Source: Rhodanobacteraceae bacterium
Lineage (GTDB): Bacteria > Pseudomonadota > Gammaproteobacteria > Xanthomonadales > Rhodanobacteraceae
Direction of reading: 5' to 3'
Assembly (NCBI GenBank): GCA_030123585.1
Contig: CP126120.1
Location: 2,109,001-2,173,000, forward strand
Length of the DNA stretch: 64,000 bases
In this document: piece by piece, positions 9,434-18,434 of the stretch
Layout of the letters: every line of letters starts with the position of its first letter
Numbering within the stretch: position 1 is the first letter of the stretch
Translations under genes and position numbers: made by a program
The notes under the pieces: model-generated
Told to the model about the DNA's origin: nothing
Seen by the model: the letters and a program-made list of their open reading frames with translations, nothing else
The model's database searches: none

Positions 9434-10060
9434 ATGAAACGCCCTTCGGTCCACACCGTTATCGTCGCCAGCGTTTCCTTCATCGCCGGGTTTATTGTCG
9501 CCGTCGCATTGGCGGGTGGGCTCGTGTTGTGGTTCGGGCGGATTTCGCTGCACGCCACCCAAGGCCGCGTCGTCGACAAACTGGTTACAACCAATCAACT
9601 GCTTGCGGCAGCAGACAAACCGCGTGGCGAACTACGAGGCATGATTGTAGGCGATGCCGATGAGCAATCGCTCACTGCTGCCGCAATGTTCGATGCCATG
9701 GGAAGCTCGTACCAACCCATGGTGCTTCGGCAATTTGCTCGTATGAATACAAGCACCACGTTGAAGGAAGACCAGAGCACATTGGGCAACGCCGCAAAAC
9801 TTGCGCGCGCAATGGTGCTCTGCACACACCATTCCGCTTATCCGAACTGGGTCACGGTCAATGAAGACACCGGCGCCACGATGGGCGTTCCCTCATGGGT
9901 GTTCGAATTGAACGCAGCGCCCACGATTCCCGCGACGGTGACATACGGTCAAACGAAATTCGGTGCGCCGTTCGTGCAAGCAGCAGCAAAGCATTGGCGC
10001 ACCTTGCACCAATGGGTCATGAGCCACCAGGACTGCGCGGCTGCGCGGGCGCTGAACTGA
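9434..10060 (+). CDS. Hypothetical membrane-anchored protein
   Basis: 208 aa. Residues 8-34 (VIVASVSFIAGFIVAVALAG...) form one N-terminal transmembrane helix, so the remaining ~170 residues are probably periplasmic. Two cysteines (in VLCTHHSAYP and SHQDCAAAR) could form a disulfide. No family is recognised. Base composition is clearly less GC-rich than the neighbours, with codons such as ATT, TTT and GTA used freely, which suggests a recent arrival or a weakly expressed gene. It lies 42 bp after the DUF971 gene and is followed by an intergenic repeat. Confidence 0.65.
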   Translation: MKRPSVHTVIVASVSFIAGFIVAVALAGGLVLWFGRISLHATQGRVVDKLVTTNQLLAAADKPRGELRGMIVGDADEQSLTAAAMFDAMGSSYQPMVLRQFARMNTSTTLKEDQSTLGNAAKLARAMVLCTHHSAYPNWVTVNEDTGATMGVPSWVFELNAAPTIPATVTYGQTKFGAPFVQAAAKHWRTLHQWVMSHQDCAAARALN

Positions 10061-10141
10061 ATCCGGCAAACACTGTTGCGCGCCGGGCCAAGCTTTCCCT
10101 AGACCAATACTGCGCGATGGCCATCACGCCCCCGATGCGCT

Positions 10142-10241
10142 CGTCATTCCCGCGAAGGCGGGAATCCATTACCGCTTGTCCGCAACGACCGAAATCAAAA
10201 TGGATTCCGGGTTCCGGCCTTCGGCCGGTCCCGGAATGACG
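10142..10241. repeat. Family A intergenic repeat (CGTCATTCC...GGAATGACG), copy 1
   Basis: A ~100-bp element bounded by CGTCATTCC at 10142 and GGAATGACG ending at 10241. Internal parts are the hairpin CCGCGAAGGCGGG and the arms AATCCATT and AATGGATTCCGGGTTCC with a GGCCTTCGGCC hairpin. It sits between the convergent hypothetical gene and the SNF2 helicase gene. Related copies are at 15573, 18369, 28118, 31470, 39215 and 41995. Confidence 0.85.
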
Positions 10242-10261
10242 GCGTGTGTGCGCAAGCGCGT

Positions 10262-13200
10262 CTAATCCGTGGCAAACAACGCGTTCAGATCGTCCTCGTC
10301 GAACGCCAGCTTGTCGCGGGTGCCGCCGCCTTCCAGCACGGCCTGCGCGAGTTCGGCCTTGCGCGCCTTCAAATCCTCGATGCGTTCCTCGACGGTGTCG
10401 GCGCAAATCAGCCGATAGACGAATACGGGTTTGTCCTGCCCGATCCGGTGCGCGCGGTCGGCGGCTTGGGTTTCCGCGGCCGGGTTCCACCACGGGTCGT
10501 AGTGGATCACGGTGTCGGCAGCGGTGAGATTCAGCCCCACGCCGCCGGCCTTCAATGACAGCAAGAACAACGGCACCTCGCCATCCTGGAACTTGCGCAC
10601 GGGTTCGGCGCGGTCGCGGGTATCGCCGGTGAGCGTGACGTATTTCAGGTGCCGGCGATTCAGTTCGCGCGAGATCAGCGCCAGCATTTCGGTGAACTGC
10701 GAGAACAGCAGCACGCGCCGGCCTTCGCTCAAAAGGTCGGGCAGCATGTCCATCAGGAGTTCCAGCTTGGCCGATTCGCGCACGCCGCGCGCGGATTCGA
10801 GCTTGACGAGTCGCGGATCGCAGCAGGTCTGGCGCAGTTTGAGCAACGCATCCAGCACGATGATGCCGCTGTGCTCGATGCCGCGTTGGCGCACCACTTC
10901 ACGCACTTCCTCGCCGAGGGAAATCCGCAGCGTGTCGTACAGCTCGCGCTGTTTTCCTGAGAGCACCACGCGGCGCGCGATCTCGGTTTTCGCGGGCAAC
11001 TCCTTCACGACCTGTGTCTTGGTGCGGCGCAGGATGAACGGCGCGATCCGGTGGTTGAGCCGCGCCTGGCAATCGGCGTCGGCCTGCCGCTCGATCGGAA
11101 TGCGGTAGTGCCGGCGGAACGAACCTTCGTCGCCGAGCAGGCCCGGCACCGCCAGATCGACCTGCGACCACAATTCGCCCAGATGATTTTCCAGCGGCGT
11201 GCCGGTCATGCACACGCGGCGTTTCGAGGAAATCGACAGCAGCGCGCGGCGCGCCTGCGTGCGCGGGTTCTTCACCTGCTGCGCCTCGTCCAGCACCACC
11301 AGCGCAAACGGCTGCTCGCGCAGCACCGCGAGGTCGCGCGGCAACAGTGCGTAGCTGGTCAGGATGATGTCGTGGCCGGCAAGACGATCAAAACTCTTGA
11401 CGCGCTCAGGCCCGTGCAACGTCAATACCTTGAGCGAAGGCGCGAAGCGCGTGGTTTCGGCCTGCCAGTTCGGGATCAGGCTGGTGGGCGCGACGATCAG
11501 CGCGGGTTGTGTCAGCGCCGAATTTTGCTTGAGCGCGAGGACGTGCGCGAGCAATTGCACGGTCTTGCCGAGACCCATGTCGTCCGCCAGTACGCCGCCG
11601 AGGCCGGCCTCGGCCAATGCATTCAACCAGCGCAAGCCTTCGCGCTGGTACGGGCGCAACTCGCCGACCAACGCATCGGGCACTGCGTCGGAGGCATGCT
11701 CGGCGGCTTCGCGCAGGCGTGTGGTGAAGCCGGTCAAATCCTTCGGCGCGTCCAGCTTGCCGTTCTTCGGCAGCGCGTCGGAGAATTCCTCCAGCCTGCC
11801 CGCCTGCACCCGCGGCAAGCGCAATTTCTCGCGCGGATGCGCGAGGTATTCGGCCAGCGGCGCCAGCAGTTTGCGCAATGTCGCCAGCGGCACCGCGACG
11901 CGGCGGCGGTCGTCCACCGGCGCGTACCACACCGCGTCTTTCGTTTCGTTTTCCGGCGCGGTCAGCGACAGCGTGTGTTCGGACAACGCGCGCGCGACGG
12001 TCGGCAGCAAATTGACGCGCCTGCCTTCGACCTCGATGCCCATCTCGAACTCGAACGCTTCGCCGCCGTCGTCGGCATGCGCGACGCCGTACCAGCGCGG
12101 CGGGCCTTCCAGCACTTCGAACGGAAACGTCGATGCGTATTCGACGAGGAAACCTTCGTGTTCGAGTTTCTCGCGCAGGCCCAGCCAGCGCGCCGGCGTG
12201 TTCACTTCCAGCGCGCCCGCGTAACCCTTGCCGGGAAACACCCAGGCGTCTTCCGGCAGCGCGTCGGCCATGTCCCATGGCAATCCTTCGCAATCGACCG
12301 CGGGCGCGAGCCCGAAGGATTCCAGGCGCTCCATCGTCGCCAGCTCCTCGGCGCGCTTGCGCACGATCTCCACCAGCTTGCCGTTGCGCACGCGCCGCAC
12401 GATGGCCTCGCCGCCGCGGCCCGGCAGGCGCTCGCCGCCGTAATCGAACGCGAGCCGTGCATACGCGAGCGGCGGCGTGCCGGCGCCGATCCGGGCGTGC
12501 CGGGTCAGCGCCTGGAAAACCATCATGGGCTTGGGCGCGAGGTCCGAACGCTGCACCGGCGCGAACGTCTGCGGCACGGGAATGCGCGCGGCCCACGGCG
12601 ATGCGGCCACCCGCTCCGCCAGCGCCACCGCGTGCTCGGGCGCGAGCGGCGGTGCATCGAGCAGCGCGACCTCGGCGGCTGCGCCGTCCAACGGCCCGAG
12701 CTCCGCACGTTCCGGATCGAGGTACCAGAGCCCTCCGACCCTTAGCAAGCGCTGGTGCGCGGGCAACTTCGGCAACAGGCGCTGGCGGCCGTCGCGTTCG
12801 AGCTGCCAGTCCCATTCCAGCGGACGCGGCTTGCCGAGGCCCAGCCGCAGCCCCGCCACGCCGCCCAGCAACGCGGGGGCATGCTCGAGCACATCGCGCA
12901 GCAAGGCATCGCCGAATGTTCCCGCCAGATGCGCGTAGCTGCGGCCCTTGCGCGGGGTCTGGGGCAAGCCGAGCACGCTGGCCGCGAGCCGCGTCTCCGC
13001 TTCGGGCAGCGCCGCATGCGGCAACTGTTTCGAGTCCAGCGGCAGCGCCCGCCCAAGCCGGCCTTCGGCGACGGTTTCCAGCAACACGGGCGCGACTTCG
13101 ATGCGCGCCAGCGGCAATTCGTCCTGCACCAGCTCCAGCAGGAAGCCGAGCGTCGCGGCATGCACGGGGTTTGCATCGTCGCCCGCCGCGGCGAGCAGGC

Positions 13201-13288
13201 GCGTCCACTCGGCCGGCAGCGGCGCGGTGGCCGTTTTCGCGGGGGTGCGTGCGACCGGCGTTTCGTCCTGGCTGCTGCGATGCTGCAT
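10262..13288 (-). CDS. SNF2/RapA-family DEAD/DEAH-box helicase
   Basis: 1008 aa. The C-terminal half is a complete SNF2 ATPase: motif I LADDMGLGKTVQ near residue 572, motif II VVLDEAQ near 666, MTGTPLENHLGELW, and the C-terminal lobe LLFSQFTEMLALI, LSLKAGGVGLNLTAAD and DRAHRIGQ near 947. The N-terminal ~500 residues are a lineage-specific region without a recognised motif. Bacterial Swi2/Snf2 ATPases translocate on duplex DNA to remodel nucleoprotein or RNA polymerase complexes; the substrate here is unknown. The gene stands alone on the minus strand, ending next to a repeat and starting 59 bp upstream of the end of gpsA. Confidence 0.9.
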   Translation of the reverse strand: MQHRSSQDETPVARTPAKTATAPLPAEWTRLLAAAGDDANPVHAATLGFLLELVQDELPLARIEVAPVLLETVAEGRLGRALPLDSKQLPHAALPEAETRLAASVLGLPQTPRKGRSYAHLAGTFGDALLRDVLEHAPALLGGVAGLRLGLGKPRPLEWDWQLERDGRQRLLPKLPAHQRLLRVGGLWYLDPERAELGPLDGAAAEVALLDAPPLAPEHAVALAERVAASPWAARIPVPQTFAPVQRSDLAPKPMMVFQALTRHARIGAGTPPLAYARLAFDYGGERLPGRGGEAIVRRVRNGKLVEIVRKRAEELATMERLESFGLAPAVDCEGLPWDMADALPEDAWVFPGKGYAGALEVNTPARWLGLREKLEHEGFLVEYASTFPFEVLEGPPRWYGVAHADDGGEAFEFEMGIEVEGRRVNLLPTVARALSEHTLSLTAPENETKDAVWYAPVDDRRRVAVPLATLRKLLAPLAEYLAHPREKLRLPRVQAGRLEEFSDALPKNGKLDAPKDLTGFTTRLREAAEHASDAVPDALVGELRPYQREGLRWLNALAEAGLGGVLADDMGLGKTVQLLAHVLALKQNSALTQPALIVAPTSLIPNWQAETTRFAPSLKVLTLHGPERVKSFDRLAGHDIILTSYALLPRDLAVLREQPFALVVLDEAQQVKNPRTQARRALLSISSKRRVCMTGTPLENHLGELWSQVDLAVPGLLGDEGSFRRHYRIPIERQADADCQARLNHRIAPFILRRTKTQVVKELPAKTEIARRVVLSGKQRELYDTLRISLGEEVREVVRQRGIEHSGIIVLDALLKLRQTCCDPRLVKLESARGVRESAKLELLMDMLPDLLSEGRRVLLFSQFTEMLALISRELNRRHLKYVTLTGDTRDRAEPVRKFQDGEVPLFLLSLKAGGVGLNLTAADTVIHYDPWWNPAAETQAADRAHRIGQDKPVFVYRLICADTVEERIEDLKARKAELAQAVLEGGGTRDKLAFDEDDLNALFATD

Positions 13289-13347
13289 CCGCGAAACCTT
13301 CGGGACTCAAAAGGCCAAAGCATAGCGCAAGTTGCGCACTTCACCCT

Positions 13348-14364
13348 TCAGGCGAACAGGTTTTCCGGATACTCCGGCTTGCGCTCGCGCGCCAGCAGCG
13401 AGTGCAGCGCATCGGTCGGGGTCATGTCGCCGCGCAGCACCGCTTGCACGTGCTGCGAGATCGGCAAGTCGAGTCCATGCCGCGCGGCGAGCCGCATCAC
13501 CTCGTCGGCGGTCACCGCGCCTTCCACCACCTGCCCGATGTCGGCCAGTGCCTGCTGCAACGGCACGCCCTGCCCCAGCGCAAAACCGAAGCGGTAGTTG
13601 CGCGACAACTGGCCGGTGCAGGTGAGCACCAGGTCGCCGAGGCCGGCGAGGCCCATCAGGGTCTGTGGCTGCGCACCCAGCGCAGCGCCGAGGCGCAGCA
13701 TTTCGTTCATGCCGCGCGTGATCAACCCGGCGCGCGCGTTCAAGCCGAGTTGCATGCCGTCGGCGACGCCGGTCGCGACCGCCAACACGTTCTTCATCGC
13801 GCCGCCGAGCTCGGCGCCCAGCATGTCGTTGCCGGTGTAGGCGCGGAAGGTGTGACTGTGCAGAAGTTCCGCCACGCGATGGGCGAACGCGTCGTCCGCG
13901 GAATGCACGGTGACCGCGGTGGGCATGCCGGCCGCGACTTCGCGCGCGAACGACGGCCCTGTCACCACCGCGGCGGGCGTCGCCGGCAGGCGTTCGGCCA
14001 CCAGTTCATGCAGGAAGCGGCCGGTGCCGGGTTCGAAGCCCTTGGTGGCCCATGCGTAGCCTGCCCGCTTCGGCAACCGCGGCGCGGCTTCCTCCAGCAT
14101 TGCGTGGAAGGCGTGGCTGGGCACCGCCACCAGCGCCACGTCGACGTCGCGCAGTGCTTCGCCCAGATCCGGCACGCAAACCAACTCCGCCGGCAGCTCG
14201 ACGTCCGGCAGGTAACGCTGGTTCCGGCGATCCGCCGCGATCCGCGCCAGCGCGCCGGGATCGCGGCCCCACAATCGGGTCGCGATGCCGTTGCCGCACA
14301 GCAGTGCGGCCAGCGCGGTGCCCCACGAGCCGGCGCCGAGGACGGCGACCGTCGCGCGAGTCAT
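13348..14364 (-). CDS. gpsA: NAD(P)+-dependent glycerol-3-phosphate dehydrogenase
   Basis: 338 aa, the usual length. The Rossmann dinucleotide motif [14 protein letters not shown] is at residues 7-20, and the conserved [18 protein letters not shown] and [17 protein letters not shown] segments follow; the latter carries the catalytic lysine. The enzyme reduces dihydroxyacetone phosphate to sn-glycerol 3-phosphate, the backbone of phospholipids. It starts 4 bp after the secB stop, the classic secB-gpsA pair of gammaproteobacteria, so the two are almost surely co-transcribed. Confidence 0.97.
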   Translation of the reverse strand: MTRATVAVLGAGSWGTALAALLCGNGIATRLWGRDPGALARIAADRRNQRYLPDVELPAELVCVPDLGEALRDVDVALVAVPSHAFHAMLEEAAPRLPKRAGYAWATKGFEPGTGRFLHELVAERLPATPAAVVTGPSFAREVAAGMPTAVTVHSADDAFAHRVAELLHSHTFRAYTGNDMLGAELGGAMKNVLAVATGVADGMQLGLNARAGLITRGMNEMLRLGAALGAQPQTLMGLAGLGDLVLTCTGQLSRNYRFGFALGQGVPLQQALADIGQVVEGAVTADEVMRLAARHGLDLPISQHVQAVLRGDMTPTDALHSLLARERKPEYPENLFA

Positions 14365-14368
14365 GACG

Positions 14369-14872
14369 TCAGGCGTTCAATGCCGGCTTGGCGTCGCCCG
14401 TGCCGATCTGCCCCTGCTGCTGGCGCTGTTGTTCGGCGTACAGGGCGTCGAAGTTGATCGGCTGCAGCAGCAGCGGCGGGAAGCCGCCGTTCAGCACCAG
14501 GTCGGAGATGACCTGGCGAGCGTACGGGAACAGCACGTTCGGGCAATACGTGGCCAGCACCACCGCAAGATTCTGCTGGTCGAACCCGACGAACGAGAAC
14601 ACGCCGGCCTGGTGCACTTCGGCCAGGTACGCGGTGCGCTCGTTCAGGGTGCAGGTGACGGTGAGCGTCAGCACCACTTCATAGTTGTCGCCTTCGATCG
14701 GGCTGGCCTTGTGGCTGAGGTTCAGCTGGACCTGCGGCTGGCCTTCCTCCTGGAACACCTTCGGTGCATTCGGAACCTCGAACGAGACGTCGCGCGCGTA
14801 GATTTTCTGCAGCGCCATCTGCATCTGGGGTGCGGTTTGGCCGTTGCTCGGGGCCGGGGTCACTTCTGCCAT
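14369..14872 (-). CDS. secB: SecB, protein-export chaperone
   Basis: 167 aa tetrameric cytoplasmic chaperone that keeps preproteins unfolded and hands them to SecA. Conserved blocks are [16 protein letters not shown], the acidic/polar strand region [23 protein letters not shown] (parts), and [17 protein letters not shown]...[16 protein letters not shown]. The start is the ATG at 14872, ten bases after a GGAG Shine-Dalgarno; a longer frame upstream lacks conservation. The Gln-rich tail after LYAEQQ is typical of the family. It heads the secB-gpsA operon. Confidence 0.97.
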   Translation of the reverse strand: MAEVTPAPSNGQTAPQMQMALQKIYARDVSFEVPNAPKVFQEEGQPQVQLNLSHKASPIEGDNYEVVLTLTVTCTLNERTAYLAEVHQAGVFSFVGFDQQNLAVVLATYCPNVLFPYARQVISDLVLNGGFPPLLLQPINFDALYAEQQRQQQGQIGTGDAKPALNA

Positions 14873-15119
14873 GTTCGTAAAGCTCCGCTCGGGGAAGGTC
14901 AAAGGTGGCAATTGTCCCACACCGCGGCCGTCCTTGCACGCATCCGGATTGCCCGCAAACCCCTTGCCTGCTATATTGCGCGGCTGTCTTCCAGCCGGCC
15001 CGGCCCACCGGGCATCCCGCGGTGCGACGCGGGATCGATGCGGCGCCTCCGGCATTCGCAAGCACCACACGCCGGGCCGAACTTCCGCGGGCCACGCGGA
15101 TCACCATGAGGAGAATGCC

Positions 15120-15356
15120 ATGGCACGCGTATGCCAGGTCACCGGTAAAGGTGTGAGCACCGGCAACAACGTCTCGCACGCCAACAACAAGACCCGCCGC
15201 CGCTGGCTGCCCAACCTGCACGAACGCCGGTTCTGGGTCGCGAGCGAAAACCGCTGGGTGAAACTGCGCGTGTCCGGCAAGGCCCTGCGCACCATCGACA
15301 AGAACGGCATCGACGCCGTGCTCGCCGACCTGCGCAAGAACGGGCAAAAGGTGTAA
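15120..15356 (+). CDS. rpmB: 50S ribosomal protein L28
   Basis: 78 aa, the standard length. [20 protein letters not shown] begins the conserved L28 sequence, followed by [17 protein letters not shown] and the C-terminal [12 protein letters not shown]. The start is fixed by this homology and by a GAGGAGA Shine-Dalgarno seven bases upstream. rpmG follows after 11 bp, as in most gammaproteobacteria. Confidence 0.97.
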   Translation: MARVCQVTGKGVSTGNNVSHANNKTRRRWLPNLHERRFWVASENRWVKLRVSGKALRTIDKNGIDAVLADLRKNGQKV

Positions 15357-15367
15357 GGAGAATCCCC

Positions 15368-15532
15368 ATGGCAAGCAAACGCGACAAGATCCGCCTGGTG
15401 TCCTCGGCCGGCACCGGACACTTCTACACCACCGACAAGAACAAGAAGAACACCCCAGACAAGATGGAGGTCAAGAAATACGACCCCGTCGTCCGCAAGC
15501 ACGTGATCTACAAGGAAGGCAAGATCAAGTGA
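15368..15532 (+). CDS. rpmG: 50S ribosomal protein L33
   Basis: 54 aa, a normal length for L33. The translation starts [20 protein letters not shown] and ends [12 protein letters not shown], matching proteobacterial L33. This is the cysteine-free form (no CxxC pairs), usual in gammaproteobacteria. An AAGGAGA Shine-Dalgarno lies in the 11-bp gap after rpmB. The strong hairpin at 15610 is the probable terminator of the rpmB-rpmG transcript. Confidence 0.96.
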   Translation: MASKRDKIRLVSSAGTGHFYTTDKNKKNTPDKMEVKKYDPVVRKHVIYKEGKIK

Positions 15533-15572
15533 CGTAACGGCCCACGCGCGCAGCGCGTGGAATGCCGTTACG

Positions 15573-15722
15573 TCATCCCCGCGAAGGCGGGGATCCAGTT
15601 TCAAATTCCGAACCCGCCGAATGGCGGGTTCGCTTTTTTCGGCGCGCGCACACAGTGCGCGCCTTTGCCGATGCGTCATCCCGGGGCCGCGCGTAGCGCG
15701 GAACCCGGGATCGGATCGGTTT
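15573..15722. repeat. Family A intergenic repeat, copy 2 (split around a terminator)
   Basis: ACGTCATCCCCGCGAAGGCGGG begins near 15573 and GCGTCATCCCGGGGCC with ...GGAACCCGGGATCGG lies at about 15674-15715, both related to the family A ends seen at 10142 and 31470. The rpmG terminator (15610-15639) lies between them, so this looks like two partial elements rather than one intact copy. Confidence 0.6.
15610..15639 (+). terminator. Rho-independent terminator after rpmB-rpmG
   Basis: A 9-bp stem GAACCCGCC (15610-15618) and GGCGGGTTC (15623-15631) with a GAAT loop, followed by GCTTTTTT. A second, weaker hairpin of nearly the same sequence (15733-15753, then TCCTTTT) lies further on. Confidence 0.8.
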
Positions 15723-15761
15723 GACCTACTCCGAATCCGCCGCAAGGCGGGTTCTCCTTTT

Positions 15762-15829
15762 GTAGGGCGGGTGCCAACCCGCCACCACTCCGCGACTAGG
15801 CGGGATGCGCTTTGCTACTCCCGCCCTAC
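15762..15829. repeat. GTAGGGCGGG inverted-repeat element
   Basis: 68 bp with perfect 10-bp inverted ends, GTAGGGCGGG at 15762 and CCCGCCCTAC ending at 15829. It lies 28 bp downstream of the stop of the minus-strand secreted protein gene. With family A copy 2 and the terminators it accounts for the 324-bp gene-free stretch 15533-15856. Confidence 0.7.
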
Positions 15830-15856
15830 CTCCTTCGCGCGGGGTTCTTCGTCGCC

Positions 15857-16504
15857 TCAATGCGCCGCGTGCATGCGCCTGATGCGAACGACGCTGCCGC
15901 CGGCGTAGGTCACTACGAAGGTCGCGCCCTCGTGCATGGATGACTTCACCGGAATCGGATGACTGATTTTTTCGTCCTGCAATTCGAACCGATGCAAGGC
16001 CGCCTCCCTGCCGGCGGGGATCAGGGTGAGCGGTGGGCTGATGAGCGAGAACTGGGTGAACCCCACGGGAGACGGAATGTCCGGCAAGCGCATCAACCAG
16101 ATGAAGTACTTGTTTTCATGCGTGATCCAGATCCGGTAATCGTTGTTGCCGATCGGGGTGAGCGCACCCGTGTGGCCCCACACCCGAACCAGGTGCGCCA
16201 GGCTGCAATCAGCCACCGCACACTCCTGCAGCACCAGATATTCGTCGTCGTTCAAGCGAAGGGGCCGCACGCTGAGGATGTCGTCCTTGACCAGGGCCTG
16301 TGCGGGGAACACCACGTAGGGCATGCGTGGATCGACCTTGAAATCGCCCGAAATCACATAGCCGCCGTAGTGCTTGGTGCAGGGAGCGGTCACCGTGATG
16401 CCCGGCAAGGTGGTGGTGCTCTGCGCCGATGCATGCAGGGCGCCCGCGCACAGGCACAGCGCGAACAAGGCGATGCCGGCACGTCGTCTCGTCATCCGGT
16501 GCAT
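15857..16504 (-). CDS. Secreted hypothetical protein
   Basis: 215 aa. The start at 16504 is chosen because it begins a signal peptide: MHRMTRRRAGIALFALCLCA..., with likely cleavage after HASAQS; 16495 is an equal alternative start. The mature part contains TLPGITVTAPC, YVVFPAQALVKDDI, three more cysteines, and RIWITHENKYFIWLMRLP. No family is recognised. The protein should be periplasmic or outer-membrane associated. It lies 80 bp downstream of the ABC ATPase gene on the same strand and may be co-transcribed with it, though nothing in the sequence ties it to transport. Confidence 0.65.
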   Translation of the reverse strand: MHRMTRRRAGIALFALCLCAGALHASAQSTTTLPGITVTAPCTKHYGGYVISGDFKVDPRMPYVVFPAQALVKDDILSVRPLRLNDDEYLVLQECAVADCSLAHLVRVWGHTGALTPIGNNDYRIWITHENKYFIWLMRLPDIPSPVGFTQFSLISPPLTLIPAGREAALHRFELQDEKISHPIPVKSSMHEGATFVVTYAGGSVVRIRRMHAAH

Positions 16505-16584
16505 GCAACGCAAGTCATTTCGACGGATCGTACTCCAACGAGTATCCACGACGCCCTTCCGCATGCGAGCGACGAGAGGCGGAG

Positions 16585-17316
16585 TCATACCCCGCACTCC
16601 TCCGCCATTGCCCTTTCGAGCGAACGCTCGGGATGCTCGCGCAATGCAACGAGTTCGCTTGCGTCCCACGCGTGGCGAAGGCGTCCCTCCAACAACAGGA
16701 GCGCCCTTGTTGCGTAACGCTCGACGACATCCAGCGAGTGCGTCGCAAGCAGCACGCTGACGCCTGCATCCGCAACCAACGAGGCAAGATGTTGTTTGAA
16801 CGCCAGTGCACTGCGCGGATCGAGCCCGTTGAACGGTTCATCAAGCAACAGCAAAGGCGGCTTGCCGATGAGCCCCAGCAGAATCCCAAGTTTTTGCCGC
16901 ATCCCCAGCGAATAGCTTGCGATCCGTCGATCCAGCACCGGGGTCAGCGCCAGCGCATCGCCCAGAGACAATGTGGCCTGCGGCACACCCGGCATGTCGC
17001 GCGTCGCGGCAAACAGCGCCAGGCACTCGCGCCCGGTCAGAAGCTCCGGCAACTGGCCGGGATCGACGGCAAAGCCCACGTTCAACCTGGCATCGCGTTC
17101 CGCTGCAGCAAGATCATGTCCACCGATCCGCACGGTTCCCTGCGACAGCGGCGCCATGCCGACGATCGCGCGCAGCAGTGTCGTCTTGCCCGAACCATTG
17201 GGCCCGATCAGGGCAACGAACTCGCTGTTCGGAATGTCGAGATCGATGCCTCTGAGCACGCGCTCGTCACCATACGCCACGTGCAAGCCCGAAACTTCTA
17301 GCAATAATGCGGTCAT
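16585..17316 (-). CDS. ABC transporter ATP-binding protein
   Basis: 243 aa cytoplasmic ATPase. Walker A GPNGSGKTT lies near residues 38-46, the signature YSLGMRQKLG near 138, Walker B LLLLDEPFNGLDP near 157, and the switch histidine in LLATHSLDVVE. The start at 17316 overlaps the upstream permease stop (ATGA), so the two are translationally coupled. The signature is of the ABC-2 (drug/bacteriocin-type exporter) class rather than a binding-protein importer. The substrate is unknown. Confidence 0.9.
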   Translation of the reverse strand: MTALLLEVSGLHVAYGDERVLRGIDLDIPNSEFVALIGPNGSGKTTLLRAIVGMAPLSQGTVRIGGHDLAAAERDARLNVGFAVDPGQLPELLTGRECLALFAATRDMPGVPQATLSLGDALALTPVLDRRIASYSLGMRQKLGILLGLIGKPPLLLLDEPFNGLDPRSALAFKQHLASLVADAGVSVLLATHSLDVVERYATRALLLLEGRLRHAWDASELVALREHPERSLERAMAEECGV

Positions 17317-18290
17317 GTCGATCGCCCGGATGGCGTCGTCTTGATGATGCGAAACAACGGCCACAGCGACACCGCCGCCGCGCAGGCGATCCAGACCACC
17401 ATTGGCGGGAAGCCGTCATGCAGCAACAACGCGCCGACCAGCGCCAAGACTGTCGCAGCCATCACGGCGACCAGCGGGTAACGCAGCGACGCCCGATGCA
17501 CGCGCCCGGCCACCACCGGCGTCGCCTCGATCAAACGACACGCATCGACAGTGGCTACCACGCAAGCACGCATCACGACCGCAAGCCACGCCAACGACAA
17601 CGCCAGCAGAACCAATCCCGCAACATCGAGGATGGCCGCGCCCATCGGCACGCCCACAAGCACGACCCCGACCAGGGCGAAGCTGCCGCCACTGCGCCAG
17701 CGCACCAACGCGCAGCGTCGCTGCCAATCGAGCAGATGCGGCAGACGCGAATCGTTCAACCACGACAGCGCAAACAGCGGTTCGCGGATGCCATCCGCAT
17801 GCCGCGACCGCGCCACCGCACCGGTACGCAACGCCTGCACAACGGCCACCGAGGTGCCGACAATCAACCCGCCATCCAAGGCAAGCAAGCCGGGAATCAG
17901 CGCATCCCGACGCGGCGCAACCATCGCGGCGCACGCCAAGAGCAAGCTTCCCAGCAAGACCGCTGCGATCAACGACGCCACAGTCAGCGCGACCATGACG
18001 CCCTGCGTGACACCCGCACGGACCGGCAACGCTCCGCACCATCCAAAGCGCGCACGCACCATTGCCGCCGTCAAACGTCCGCGCGTCAATGCATGGCTGC
18101 CGGCCAACGCAAGCACGGCGCTGACCAAGGTGAGCCACCCGACATCCTGATACAAGGGGATCGCAGCGAGAACACCACAGGCCAGCACCAGCAACACGGG
18201 AGCGACGAACGTTCGCGCAACCACAGTCCAACCCGCGCGCCGCAGCGCCAGGAAATCGGCGTGAACCGACGGGACCGATGAAATGACCAT
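17313..18290 (-). CDS. ABC transporter permease-like membrane protein
   Basis: About 325 aa from the ATG at 18290, with some eight hydrophobic segments (such as FVAPVLLVLACGVLAAIPLY, ALTVASLIAAVLLGSLLLAC and VLALVGALLLHDGFPP). No family motif is recognised. Its role as permease is inferred from coupling to the ABC ATPase gene: its TGA overlaps the next ATG. Upstream in-frame codons run through the terminator hairpin at 18321-18354, so a longer start is unlikely. Confidence 0.75.
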   Translation of the reverse strand: MVISSVPSVHADFLALRRAGWTVVARTFVAPVLLVLACGVLAAIPLYQDVGWLTLVSAVLALAGSHALTRGRLTAAMVRARFGWCGALPVRAGVTQGVMVALTVASLIAAVLLGSLLLACAAMVAPRRDALIPGLLALDGGLIVGTSVAVVQALRTGAVARSRHADGIREPLFALSWLNDSRLPHLLDWQRRCALVRWRSGGSFALVGVVLVGVPMGAAILDVAGLVLLALSLAWLAVVMRACVVATVDACRLIEATPVVAGRVHRASLRYPLVAVMAATVLALVGALLLHDGFPPMVVWIACAAAVSLWPLFRIIKTTPSGRST

Positions 18291-18320
18291 CGCACGGATT
18301 GTGTCATTGCAACTCACGTG

Positions 18321-18354
18321 CAGCAAAAAACCGCCTTGCGGCGGGTTTTTGCTG
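18321..18354 (-). terminator. Terminator hairpin, probably ending the desaturase transcript
   Basis: CAGCAAAAAACCGCC (18321-18335), loop TTGC, then GGCGGGTTTTTGCTG (18340-18354): a 15-bp stem with one mismatch whose A/T flanks give a U tract on either strand. It lies between the desaturase stop (18435) and the permease start (18290), both on the minus strand. Confidence 0.75.
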
Positions 18355-18368
18355 AAATGCAAAGACAC

Positions 18369-18416
18369 TGGATTCCGGGTTCCGCCGCAAAGAGCAGCGG
18401 CGGCCCCGGAATGACG
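18369..18416. repeat. Family A intergenic repeat, copy 3 (one half)
   Basis: TGGATTCCGGGTTCC... to ...CCCCGGAATGACG with an internal GCCGC/GCGGC hairpin. This is the right half of the family A element, matching 10200-10241. Confidence 0.75.
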
Positions 18417-18434
18417 AGCAAAATCAGAACGTCC

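Noticed and set aside
14873..15070. Longer start for SecB
   Set aside because: The extra residues are not conserved, and a Shine-Dalgarno sits before 14872.
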